Source of the DNA: JAJPXC01 sp964517875
Lineage (GTDB): Bacteria > Bacteroidota > Bacteroidia > Bacteroidales > Muribaculaceae
DNA length: 22,546 nt
Direction: 5' to 3'
Assembly: GCA_964517875.1 (NCBI GenBank)
Contig: CAZFEU010000038.1
Location: 1-22,546 of the forward strand
A program made the position numbers and the translations under genes. Of the stretch, positions 7,527 to 14,662 are shown piece after piece. The notes beneath the pieces were generated by a model. It worked only from the letters and a program-made list of their open reading frames with translations, was not told the DNA's origin and did not search any database. The first letter of the stretch is position 1. The number at the start of each line of letters is the position of its first letter.

Positions 7527-7564
7527 AACGACAAAAGGCTGCGCATGCGCAGCCTTTTGTCGTT
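7527..7564. terminator. Perfect 38-bp palindrome, probable bidirectional terminator
   Basis: The sequence 7527-7564 reads identically on both strands (centre GCGCA|TGCGC, outer arms AACGACAAAAGGCTGC). It lies between the stop of the amidase gene (7510) and the stop of the convergent thioredoxin-like gene (7608). The T-rich CCTTTTGTCGTT falls inside the stem rather than after it, so it is not a classical U-tract terminator, but its position argues for termination in both directions. Confidence 0.7.
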
Positions 7565-7607
7565 TCGAATATGGGGCTTCCGATATCGTGGCCCCTTCGC
7601 CATTACA

Positions 7608-8117
7608 TCATTTTCCCACAAGCTTCTTCAGGGAGCCAAGCGAATAGTTGTCATCCCTATTTTCAATGGGGGTGATTTTGCCGTCCTTACAGTAATAAAG
7701 CTGGGGTATATACTGAATATTGTAAATCTGAGCCAGGTCACCACTCTGATCAACGTCCACTTTATAAATCGTCACACCGGTTTCAGCTGAAAGCTGCTCA
7801 AGCACAGGTGCAAGCTCACGGCATGGTCCACACCATGTAGCCCAGAAGTCGACTATAGCAGTTTCAGTCCCAAGATAGCTGTATGGGGCATCCATAGCCG
7901 CCACCTTAGCGCAATACTCTTTTGTGGTGAGATTTATCACCTTCGCGTCAACCACATGTTTCACACTGTTGAAGCTCAATTCGTCATCCGGAGCCTCGAT
8001 ACGTATAGTATCGCCTGCACTGCTCGACGGCTTCGCGCCCTTATTGCATGAACTCAGCGCAATGGCAGATGCACTCACAGCTATCAAGGCAGCAATTGTA
8101 CAAAAAACCTTTTTCAT
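7608..8117 (-). CDS. Thioredoxin-fold lipoprotein
   Basis: A 169-aa protein with a lipoprotein signal peptide ending in ALSSC (lipid-anchored Cys24). A spacer of about 60 residues precedes a thioredoxin domain (residues about 65-169). The active site is WCGPC (95-99) in VDFWATWCGPCRELAPVLEQL, and the cis-proline loop is YIPQ (Pro138), so both are intact. The partner is likely a periplasmic or envelope dithiol protein; WCGPC is the classical thioredoxin motif, suggesting a reductant role rather than DsbA-like oxidation (inference). It is monocistronic, convergent with the amidase gene and divergent from rho. The start ATG is followed by a standard MKK signal; the -7 element TATCTTTG (minus strand, 8151-8158) lies upstream. 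Confidence 0.88.
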   Translation of the reverse strand: MKKVFCTIAALIAVSASAIALSSCNKGAKPSSSAGDTIRIEAPDDELSFNSVKHVVDAKVINLTTKEYCAKVAAMDAPYSYLGTETAIVDFWATWCGPCRELAPVLEQLSAETGVTIYKVDVDQSGDLAQIYNIQYIPQLYYCKDGKITPIENRDDNYSLGSLKKLVGK

Positions 8118-8150
8118 TTCTATTGATGTTTAGTTATTACCTTCTTACGG

Positions 8151-8184
8151 CAAAGATAGAGTAAACCGATAATTCTATAACAAA
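8151..8184 (-). promoter_or_regulatory. Bacteroidetes promoter of the thioredoxin lipoprotein gene
   Basis: On the minus strand TTTG (8181-8184) is followed by TATCTTTG (8151-8158), a perfect TAnnTTTG -7 box. The spacer is 22 nt, slightly longer than the usual 19-21. Confidence 0.6.
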
Positions 8185-8200
8185 CTTTTTCCTCAAAATA

Positions 8201-8231
8201 TTTGTTAATAATCCAAATAGTTGTACCTTTG
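8201..8231 (+). promoter_or_regulatory. Bacteroidetes promoter of rho
   Basis: TTTG (8201-8204), a 19-nt spacer, and TACCTTTG (8224-8231) match the Bacteroidetes -33/-7 consensus exactly. Transcription should begin near 8237, which leaves a leader of about 190 nt before the rho ATG at 8426. Confidence 0.82.
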
Positions 8232-8320
8232 TGACACATTCAATCACATCTTCCCCCTATCCATATTTTTTATTTGTCACTTACAACGCCGACACTATGT
8301 AGGCCATTGGAGGAAGAGAT

Positions 8321-8401
8321 ATGTTCGCCAGAATTCTCAAAACGTTCAAACCAACGCTTAACAACTTTTTAACGATTATCCTCTCTCCGTCAATACGATA
8401 A
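8321..8401 (+). CDS. Putative 26-codon leader ORF upstream of rho
   Basis: In the rho leader, an ATG at 8321 opens a 26-codon frame ending in TAA at 8399-8401. The peptide starts MFARILKTFK and ends LSPSIR; it is basic and hydrophobic. A strong ribosome-binding-like GGAGGA lies at 8309-8314, 6 nt before the ATG, which is unusual in this otherwise Shine-Dalgarno-poor sequence. It ends 24 nt before the rho start. E. coli rho also has a translated leader (rhoL), though this peptide does not resemble it. It could be a regulatory leader or chance. Confidence 0.4.
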   Translation: MFARILKTFKPTLNNFLTIILSPSIR

Positions 8402-8425
8402 TCGACACACCTTTTACATTACAAT

Positions 8426-10414
8426 ATGTATAATATCGCCGATTTAAATGCGATGGGCGACAACGAACTGAAATCCATCGCCGAATCCATGGGTCTAAAG
8501 AAAATCGACCTTTCACACAAAGACGAACTTGTCTACAGCATCCTTGACCAGCAGGCCATCGACCATGCCGCCAACGCTGCCGAACGCAAGCCTCGCCAAC
8601 AAAAAAACAAAAAAGAAAACAACCCTAAACCACAACCCGAAGCCCAAAGCGCAAAAGCAGCCACGCGCCGCGGTCGCCCTCCAAAGGCTAAGGATAACGA
8701 AACATCCGACAACGCCGAGCAACAGCAATTGCCTGCACTCCCCCTTGAATCAGGAGCCGAGGCAGCTGTAGCACCGGTTCAACAGTCAGCTGAGCTCCCC
8801 TCGGACGCCCCCGAGACCCCAAAACCTCGCCGCGGACGTCCGCCCAAAAATCGCCAGTCTCAGAATACAACCGATGAGGGTGCGCCACAGAGCATAACCG
8901 ACCAACAGCCGGAACCTGTCGTAACACCCGAGCCGGCTGCTGATCAGCCCGTCGCCGATCCCACCCCCAACGCTCAGGCCGCAGCTGATGTCAAACCACA
9001 GGAGCAACCCCGACCCAAGCGCGATTTCCGCCCTCAGAACTCAAGCCTCAACTCATTCTTCCCCCACAGCGGCGGACAGAAATTCGTTCCCCGCTCACAG
9101 CGTGAGAAGGAGGAGGCAGCCGCCGCTGCGGCCATAGCTGCGGCCACCGCCCCCATCATGATTGGCGAGCCTACAGCCAACCAGCAGCAGGCACCACTAC
9201 CCGGCCAAGGTAAAAAGAACAAGAAAAACCGCAACCAGCGTAACCAGCAGCAGCAACAGCAGCAACAACAGCAACAACGCCAGCCTCAATACGACTTTGA
9301 TGATATTCTCGAGGCCTCAGGCGTGCTCGAAATCATGCCTGAAGGGTATGGATTCCTGCGCTCAAGCGACTTCAATTACCTTGCCTCTCCCGACGACATC
9401 TACGTAACTCAACAACAAATCAAGCAGTACGGGCTCAAATCAGGCGACGTGGTAGAGTGCAAGATTCGCCCACCCCGCGAGAACGACAAATACTTCCCCA
9501 TGTCGTCAGTGACCCTCGTAAATGGCCGCTCCCCTGAGTTCATCCGCGACCGTGTGCCGTTCGAACACCTCACCCCGTTGTTCCCCGATGAAAAATTTGA
9601 TCTCACTTCGGGTCGCACCAACAATCTGTCAACACGCGTAGTCGACATGTTCTCACCTATTGGCAAAGGGCAGCGCGGTCTCATCGTTGCGCCACCCAAA
9701 ACCGGTAAAACCATACTTCTGAAGGATATTGCCAACGCCATAGCCGAGAATCATCCCGAAACTTACATTATGATTCTGCTGATCGACGAACGCCCCGAGG
9801 AGGTTACCGATATGAGCCGCTCAGTCAACGCCGAGGTAATAGCACCCACATTCGACGAGCCAGCAGACCGTCACGTCAAGATAGCTCAGATCGTTCTCGA
9901 AAAAGCAAAACGCATGGTTGAGTGCGGTCACGACGTAGTGATTCTGCTCGACTCAATCACACGCCTTGCCCGAGCATACAACACCGCCCAACCAGCGTCG
10001 GGAAAAATCCTGTCAGGAGGTGTCGACGCAAACGCTCTGCAAAAGCCCAAACGATTCTTCGGTGCCGCACGCAACATCGAGGGTGGTGGATCACTCACCA
10101 TCATCGCCACAGCACTTACCGAAACCTCGTCGAAGATGGACGAAGTAATCTTCGAAGAATTCAAAGGCACCGGCAACATGGAGCTACAGCTCGACCGCAA
10201 ACTTGCCAACAAACGCATATTCCCCGCAGTCGACATCATGGCTTCAAGCACTCGACGCGACGACCTGTTGCTCCGCAAGGAGACGCTTAACCGCATGTGG
10301 ATTCTCCGCCGCTACCTGTCAGACAGGAATTCAATCGAAGCAATGGAATTCATCAAGGATCGCATGGAGCGCACCACCGACAATGACGAACTGCTGCGCT
10401 CAATGAACGAGTAA
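8426..10414 (+). CDS. rho: Transcription termination factor Rho with long disordered insert
   Basis: A 662-aa Rho (the E. coli protein is 419 aa). Residues 1-45 are the Rho_N helical domain (LNAMGDNELKSIAESMGLKK). Residues about 46-288 form a low-complexity insert rich in Pro, Gln, Ala and Lys, with AT-hook-like RRGRPPK (twice), an alanine run near residue 230 and a Gln tract near 271-285. Residues about 289-370 are the cold-shock-like RNA-binding domain (LEIMPEGYGFLRS). The RecA-like ATPase follows: Walker A APPKTGKT (422-429), LLIDERPEEV (Asp454), LLDSITRL (Asp509), a Q-loop region SGGVDANALQKPKRFFGAAR, and an R-loop region with EEFKGTGNMELQLDR. All key residues are present. An intrinsically disordered insert is known in gut Bacteroides Rho and has been linked there to phase separation; the same role here is inference. 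Confidence 0.98.
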   Translation: MYNIADLNAMGDNELKSIAESMGLKKIDLSHKDELVYSILDQQAIDHAANAAERKPRQQKNKKENNPKPQPEAQSAKAATRRGRPPKAKDNETSDNAEQQQLPALPLESGAEAAVAPVQQSAELPSDAPETPKPRRGRPPKNRQSQNTTDEGAPQSITDQQPEPVVTPEPAADQPVADPTPNAQAAADVKPQEQPRPKRDFRPQNSSLNSFFPHSGGQKFVPRSQREKEEAAAAAAIAAATAPIMIGEPTANQQQAPLPGQGKKNKKNRNQRNQQQQQQQQQQQRQPQYDFDDILEASGVLEIMPEGYGFLRSSDFNYLASPDDIYVTQQQIKQYGLKSGDVVECKIRPPRENDKYFPMSSVTLVNGRSPEFIRDRVPFEHLTPLFPDEKFDLTSGRTNNLSTRVVDMFSPIGKGQRGLIVAPPKTGKTILLKDIANAIAENHPETYIMILLIDERPEEVTDMSRSVNAEVIAPTFDEPADRHVKIAQIVLEKAKRMVECGHDVVILLDSITRLARAYNTAQPASGKILSGGVDANALQKPKRFFGAARNIEGGGSLTIIATALTETSSKMDEVIFEEFKGTGNMELQLDRKLANKRIFPAVDIMASSTRRDDLLLRKETLNRMWILRRYLSDRNSIEAMEFIKDRMERTTDNDELLRSMNE

Positions 10415-10469
10415 TGCCATTTTATTGCCCACATAATTAAAATTCACTATTTAATAGTTAAATATTATT

Positions 10470-10511
10470 ATCAGGCGACCCATAACCCTTGCGGTCGCCT
10501 GATTTCTTTTT
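10470..10511 (+). terminator. rho intrinsic terminator
   Basis: An 11-bp stem (10470-10480 with 10493-10503; ATCAGGCGACC/GGTCGCCTGAT) with a 12-nt loop is followed by TTCTTTTTAT. It lies 56 nt after the rho stop. Confidence 0.85.
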
Positions 10512-10518
10512 ATCTTTG
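10489..10518 (+). promoter_or_regulatory. Possible promoter overlapping the rho terminator
   Basis: TATCTTTG (10511-10518) is a perfect -7 box, with TTG (10489-10491) 19 nt upstream as a partial -33 box. No plus-strand gene follows; the only visible product would be a short RNA ending at the hairpin at 10586-10619. Confidence 0.45.
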
Positions 10519-10524
10519 CAGAGC

Positions 10525-10620
10525 AATTAAGAGAATATATTGTCTCCTACGATATATTAACCAGACTAACTAACATGAAACACAGAGAAGGCCCCATGCT
10601 GTGAAGCATCGGGCCTTCTT
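10525..10620 (+). ncRNA. Putative short transcript (sRNA or mini-leader) between promoter and terminator
   Basis: The stretch runs from the predicted start of the 10489-10518 promoter to a terminator-like hairpin at 10586-10619. That hairpin has a 9-bp stem, one C/C mismatch, 5 more bp and a GTGA tetraloop, then TT. It also holds an AT hairpin (AATATAT...ATATATT, 10534-10558) and a 9-codon ORF (10575-10604, MKHREGPML) whose stop lies inside the terminator loop. No known RNA family is recognised. Confidence 0.3.
10586..10619 (+). terminator. Terminator-like hairpin in the rho downstream region
   Basis: AGAAGGCCC pairs with GGGCCTTCT around an inner ATGCT/AGCAT stem and a GTGA loop. The following T-tract is weak (TTGACTTTC), so it may be a structured RNA element rather than an efficient terminator. 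Confidence 0.55.
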
Positions 10621-10666
10621 GACTTTCACCCCACACCGCCATGGGGAAAGCTACATGATACATGTT

Positions 10667-10805
10667 TCAATTCAGCCGCACGGCTCGTGCACCCGAATCG
10701 TTACCGTCTGCCGGTGTCGTCACCGTGTAGGGCTGTCCACCGGAGCAGCCGATTTCGGCATTAAAGGGTGTTGCGTCAAAGCGGATAGCCCGCAGGGCTT
10801 CCCTC
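10667..10805 (-). pseudogene. Orphan protein-like frame, possible 3' remnant of a lost gene
   Basis: On the minus strand a 45-codon open stretch with no usable start reads REALRAIRFDATPFNAEIG and then CSGGQPYTVTTPADGN, and ends ARAVRLN with a TGA at 10667-10669. Its composition looks like a real protein C-terminus, but its 5' side runs into a TAG and into repeat copy B. I do not recognise a family. It may be a gene remnant or simply part of the repeat unit. Confidence 0.25.
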
Positions 10806-10880
10806 TATATAACCACATGACAGCTCCGTGAGCTGGCTTGTGGATGTGAAGATGTATAAGTTGATGCGCCTGTAAGGCGC
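10787..10880 (-). repeat. Structured intergenic repeat, copy B (inverted)
   Basis: Read on the minus strand the order is: left hairpin GCGCC-ttaca-GGCGC (10866-10880), core hairpin CCACAAGCCAGCTC/GAGCTGTCATGTGG (10813-10843, 14 positions with 2 mismatches), then TATATA and a right hairpin AGCCC-tgc-GGGCT (10787-10799). Core and order match copies A and C, while the flanking stems differ in sequence but stay paired. Confidence 0.65.
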
Positions 10881-10908
10881 TACTCTAATCTCTTGAAGTG
10901 AATAGAGG

Positions 10909-11010
10909 AGCGCCCTCGGGGGCGCTTTCCGTGAGCTATTCCTCTCTTTCCACAAGCCAGCTCGCTGCACTCGCAGTCATGTGGTTATTTAGAGAGCGGC
11001 TCTTCGAGCC
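10909..11010 (+). repeat. Structured intergenic repeat, copy C
   Basis: Left hairpin AGCGCCC-tcgg-GGGCGCT (10909-10926), core CCACAAGCCAGCTCGCT...CATGTGGTTATTTA (10950-10991), right hairpin GGCTC-ttc-GAGCC (10998-11010). Copies B and C face each other head to head, making one imperfect inverted repeat of about 220 bp between the convergent rho and surface-protein genes. Confidence 0.65.
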
Positions 11011-11032
11011 AGTAACAACTCTAAAAACTCCG

Positions 11033-11070
11033 AAAAACATCGGGGGCGCGACCTGATGGCCGCGCCCCCG
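11033..11070 (-). terminator. Intrinsic terminator of the 1152-aa surface protein gene
   Basis: A 10-bp GC stem (CGGGGGCGCG 11041-11050 with CGCGCCCCCG 11061-11070) has a 10-nt loop. On the minus strand it is followed by ATGTTTTTCGG. It lies 29 nt past the stop codon. Confidence 0.85.
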
Positions 11071-11099
11071 CGATATTAGGGAATTATGATTTCGAGCGA

Positions 11100-14000
11100 T
11101 TAGAGCACGATCTTAGATACCTCGTTGCCCTTGCGTACGATGTAGAGCTGACCTTTGACGGGCTCGTTTACGCGGATACCCTGGAGGTTGTAGTACTCAG
11201 CTGCAACGGCTGCGTCGTCGGCGTCGATAGTTTCAACTCCTGTAGGCAGGTTGCTTATCGATACGGTATTATCTTTGAAGTTCACGGTAAAGTAAACGTC
11301 GAGAGGATAGCTTGAGAAGGGCCACATGTCGAACGAATTGTCATTGCGTCCGGCATAGATCATCACAGGAACATCCACTTCCTTAACAGCATAGTTGTTG
11401 TACTCAGCACCCCAACGTGTTCCGATGTTGCCCCAGCCTGAGCCTGCGTGCTCGCAGATGCTGAAGTGACCGCCTGACATGTTAACTGCGCCATAGTAGG
11501 TATAGCCGTCATCCTGGAGTTTAAGTTCACCAACTACTGCAGGATTCCAGCTACCTGCAGAGAGTTCGCCGATGATAGCGCAAGATGCGGGAACGTTGAG
11601 TTCCTCTTCCTTGAGGATGGTGATAGTAGAGTAGTCGCCTGCCACCTCAATGGTGTAGGGAGCAGTAGCCGTAGTGGTCATGTTGCCTGAGGGTGAACCG
11701 GCAAGGAGCTCAGTCTCAACGTTGGGCTCGATAGCGGCGGCGGTGTGGAAGCCAGCAGCATTAAATGCGTCCCAGTTGCCCTTCTCGGTAGAGAGCTTGA
11801 ATCCATAAGGAGCTGCGGGCACATCGATGGTGAATACCTTCTTGGCCTCGTCGTAGGTTAACTCGTCGGGGTTGACAGCGTCAAAACCACCGTTGATACC
11901 TACGAGGTAGAGCTTGCCTGTAGCGGCAGGCTTGTCGGTAGCGTTGGTAGCCCAGATCAGGCCGTTGGCAAGGTCAACATAGGCTGTCCACTGGCCTACG
12001 GCGTAGCCGAAGTTGATGTCGGCGTTGCCACCTACGTAGAGAGCGTACTTGGTTTCGCCGGTGTTGTCCTCGATCATCTTGTCGTCAGCTACACAGATCA
12101 CGCCTTCCTCGAAAGCTGCCCAGTCGGCACCCTTGGTGGTTGACATCTTGAATGATGCTGTACCCTCGGCGAAGGTGTAAGAGTAGATGCCATCGGCATA
12201 TTCGAACTCAACAGGATTTGCGGGATCCCAGCCCTGGCCACCATAAGCAGCGTAGAGGGGTTCAATTACAGGCTCCTCTGAGTCGTCACCGAATACATAG
12301 TGGCGAGCGTATTTGCCAGCAACAAACTCATAAATATCAGCGGCCTTACCGTTAGCACGTGGGTAGGCATTGATAGATACATAGTTTGCTGAGCTCAAGG
12401 CTGTTGCATCAATATCCTCTGAAGCAACTACTTGCTGCTCACCATTCTCATCAAGAGTATAGATTACAAAGCCATCGGCATAGTGACCTTTACCAGTAGA
12501 CTGAACGAAGTAGCGAACGCCGTAGAGATCGAAGAAGTCGAAGCCGTAGCAATATGCACCGTTGTTGTAACGCTGGCGAGTTTTGTATTCTCCGCTCTCG
12601 ATGTCGTAGTACAATGTTTCGTCACCGCGAGCATATAGATAGCTGGGGGTAGCCAGATCGCCTGCCTCATCGCCAAGCGCGATTTGATCCTCGTAAGTTG
12701 CGCCCATGGGGAGGGTGACAACGGGGTTACCATAGGAAGTCTTGGGGAGGTCAAGACTCGCTTGTACGGACTCAATCTCACCGTTGGCTAACTGAATACC
12801 ATAAATGGCCGCTTTGCTCGAGGGGTATACGTTGAGCAATGCGCCATCGCCCATCATATCACCAAGGATACGACCGAAGAAGTCTGTACGACCACCAGTG
12901 TATGAGGGATCAACTTCTCCTGCATTAAGTTCTTTCATTTCTGAACCATCAGCCGAAACGAGGAGGAAGTTTTTGGTCATGCTTGAGTTAGGCCAGCCCA
13001 GACCGAGAAGTACGTTACCCTTGGTATCACAACCAATAGCGGTTGTAATCTTCATTGAAGCTTTACCTGCTGTGTTATATTTCTCAACGATGCCGTCCTT
13101 TGAAATGGCATAAATCTTCTCACCAGCCTTATTGGGTACGAGGATTTCGCCGGTTACGGGGTTAGCGGCAGCAAAACGGTTTTCTGCGGTAGAGTTTGTG
13201 TTAGCATCGAGTTTCTGCTCCCAGTCGAGCTTAAGCTCCAATACGGGTTCGGGATCGGGATCGACGGCGGGTTCATCGAAGCTTACCACGTATACTTGAA
13301 CTGTGGTGTTGTAAACGGCGATGAAACCGGTGATGTCGTAAGTGCCTGCCTCAACAGGAGCCAGTGAGAAACGGTTGTAGAAGCTAACGGTTGCATCGCC
13401 CATTGTTCCATTGAACGCTGTTGCACCCTCGGGGGTAGTTGCGTCGAGCACCACACCCTTCAATGTGATGTACTTCGACTGGTTCTCAGCGGTGAGAGCT
13501 GCGGCCTCAACTACTTCGGGTTCGGGGAAGGTGGTTACGTTCTCACCTTTTTCGGGAGTGGTAACAGGCACTATCTCATAGAGGTTGTTGTAGTTGGAGA
13601 TCTGAGCTTGCCAGCCAGCCTTGAGGGTGTTACCCTTCTCCATGCCTGAGTTGGCGAGATAGTAGAGAGCATAGTCCTTACCGTCGTAGATGTATGTATA
13701 AGCGCCGTTTTGGTAAACCACGGTAGCGTCGAAGTTTACAACGAACACATCTGACTTAGCCTTGGGAGCGGGGAGATCCATCGACATCATCTCGGCAATA
13801 GAGTTATACTTAGCGGGCATCTTGATGACGTACTCGGCTGAGTTTTCGGCGGTAACACCGTCCTTGGTAGCGCGAGCGTAGAGTGTCATGCTCTTGTCAA
13901 CTACGATGGGGGCAGTATAAGCTGTCCAAGTAGAGTTGTCGAGCGAGTACTCGATGGTAGCGCCCTCAGTAGAGCAGAGGATTTCAACGTTGATAGCCTC

Positions 14001-14558
14001 GTAATACTCACCTGCTGCGGGTGAGAATGTGGGCTTGCCTACTGATGTCTCAGAACCGGTATTCCATGTCACATCAATCTTATCGAGGTAAAGCGCACCG
14101 CTTTTTGAGCGAATACCAAGGTACTTGTAATCGCCACTAACTGTTACAGAATTGGGGGTAGCACTATAATCCAATGTGCCAAGCTCTGTACCGGCGGTAG
14201 TGGCGCTGAAAAGGTCGGCGGCTGATGTGTAGGGTGTATTGCTGCCATAGATTACGACCTGACGGGTATCTAAGGTTTTGGCGTTCCAGGCCACTTCCAC
14301 TGATACCAGCGTGCCGCCTGATGTGGTAGTTACGATGCCATCGGCGCTTTTATTGGAACGCATCTGGATAGTACCGGCGTCACCTGCTGTCGATCCGGCA
14401 TAGACAGCATCGGATGAAGCAGTGACATTTGTGAATGTCGTGTAAACGGTTTTGTTATAGCCTGGGAACATGTCAGGCGTCAACGCATCCGTAACGTCAG
14501 CATTAGCCGAGAAGCCTAAAGTAAGCAGCGCGGCCAATGAGAGTAGAGTTTTTTTCAT
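11100..14558 (-). CDS. Large secreted multidomain surface protein with chitobiase-type, SusE/F-like and sorting-type C-terminal regions
   Basis: A 1152-aa exported protein with signal peptide 1-20 (cleavage at SANA-DV). Residues about 25-167 form a beta-sandwich of unknown family. Residues about 174-246 look like a chitobiase/beta-hexosaminidase C-terminal (CHB_HEX_C_1) repeat (TFSPAAGEYYEAINVEI ... ATIEYSLDNSTWTAYTAPI). Residues about 250-430 are OB-like, similar to domains in Bacteroidetes nuclease or DUF proteins. After an acidic proline linker (DPDPEP) comes a long propeller-like region (about 441-770). Then follow two or three modules resembling SusE/SusF carbohydrate-binding domains, including KLYLVGINGGFD near 890. 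The last 40 residues (EYYNLQGIRV ... SKIVL) match the tail of the 3773-7510 protein and resemble type IX secretion signals. No catalytic domain is recognised. A role in binding surface glycan is inference. Confidence 0.75.
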   Translation of the reverse strand: MKKTLLSLAALLTLGFSANADVTDALTPDMFPGYNKTVYTTFTNVTASSDAVYAGSTAGDAGTIQMRSNKSADGIVTTTSGGTLVSVEVAWNAKTLDTRQVVIYGSNTPYTSAADLFSATTAGTELGTLDYSATPNSVTVSGDYKYLGIRSKSGALYLDKIDVTWNTGSETSVGKPTFSPAAGEYYEAINVEILCSTEGATIEYSLDNSTWTAYTAPIVVDKSMTLYARATKDGVTAENSAEYVIKMPAKYNSIAEMMSMDLPAPKAKSDVFVVNFDATVVYQNGAYTYIYDGKDYALYYLANSGMEKGNTLKAGWQAQISNYNNLYEIVPVTTPEKGENVTTFPEPEVVEAAALTAENQSKYITLKGVVLDATTPEGATAFNGTMGDATVSFYNRFSLAPVEAGTYDITGFIAVYNTTVQVYVVSFDEPAVDPDPEPVLELKLDWEQKLDANTNSTAENRFAAANPVTGEILVPNKAGEKIYAISKDGIVEKYNTAGKASMKITTAIGCDTKGNVLLGLGWPNSSMTKNFLLVSADGSEMKELNAGEVDPSYTGGRTDFFGRILGDMMGDGALLNVYPSSKAAIYGIQLANGEIESVQASLDLPKTSYGNPVVTLPMGATYEDQIALGDEAGDLATPSYLYARGDETLYYDIESGEYKTRQRYNNGAYCYGFDFFDLYGVRYFVQSTGKGHYADGFVIYTLDENGEQQVVASEDIDATALSSANYVSINAYPRANGKAADIYEFVAGKYARHYVFGDDSEEPVIEPLYAAYGGQGWDPANPVEFEYADGIYSYTFAEGTASFKMSTTKGADWAAFEEGVICVADDKMIEDNTGETKYALYVGGNADINFGYAVGQWTAYVDLANGLIWATNATDKPAATGKLYLVGINGGFDAVNPDELTYDEAKKVFTIDVPAAPYGFKLSTEKGNWDAFNAAGFHTAAAIEPNVETELLAGSPSGNMTTTATAPYTIEVAGDYSTITILKEEELNVPASCAIIGELSAGSWNPAVVGELKLQDDGYTYYGAVNMSGGHFSICEHAGSGWGNIGTRWGAEYNNYAVKEVDVPVMIYAGRNDNSFDMWPFSSYPLDVYFTVNFKDNTVSISNLPTGVETIDADDAAVAAEYYNLQGIRVNEPVKGQLYIVRKGNEVSKIVL

Positions 14559-14623
14559 GATCTCTGTGGTTTTTTATGGATAAATTGGGTTAAATAAAAC
14601 TTCTACACATATATATTTGCGCA

Positions 14624-14654
14624 CAAATGTAATCATATTTCTCATAATCACAAA
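14624..14654 (-). promoter_or_regulatory. Bacteroidetes promoter of the 1152-aa surface protein gene
   Basis: On the minus strand TTTG (14651-14654), a 19-nt spacer and TACATTTG (14624-14631) match the -33/-7 consensus perfectly. Transcription would start near 14618, giving a leader of about 60 nt with no Shine-Dalgarno sequence. Confidence 0.82.
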
Positions 14655-14662
14655 TACTTCAA

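Noticed and set aside
7043..7621. A 192-aa minus-strand open frame across the amidase 3' end
   Set aside because: It is a shadow of the coding strand and runs through the palindromic terminator. The real minus-strand gene here ends at 7608.
9239..9290. CAG/CAA repeat as a CRISPR-like or microsatellite array
   Set aside because: It is in frame within rho, encodes a Gln tract, and has no spacer structure.
10601..10831. A 76-aa plus-strand open frame after rho
   Set aside because: It starts with GTG inside a terminator loop, crosses the repeat element, and its composition is not protein-like. The opposite-strand fragment is more convincing.
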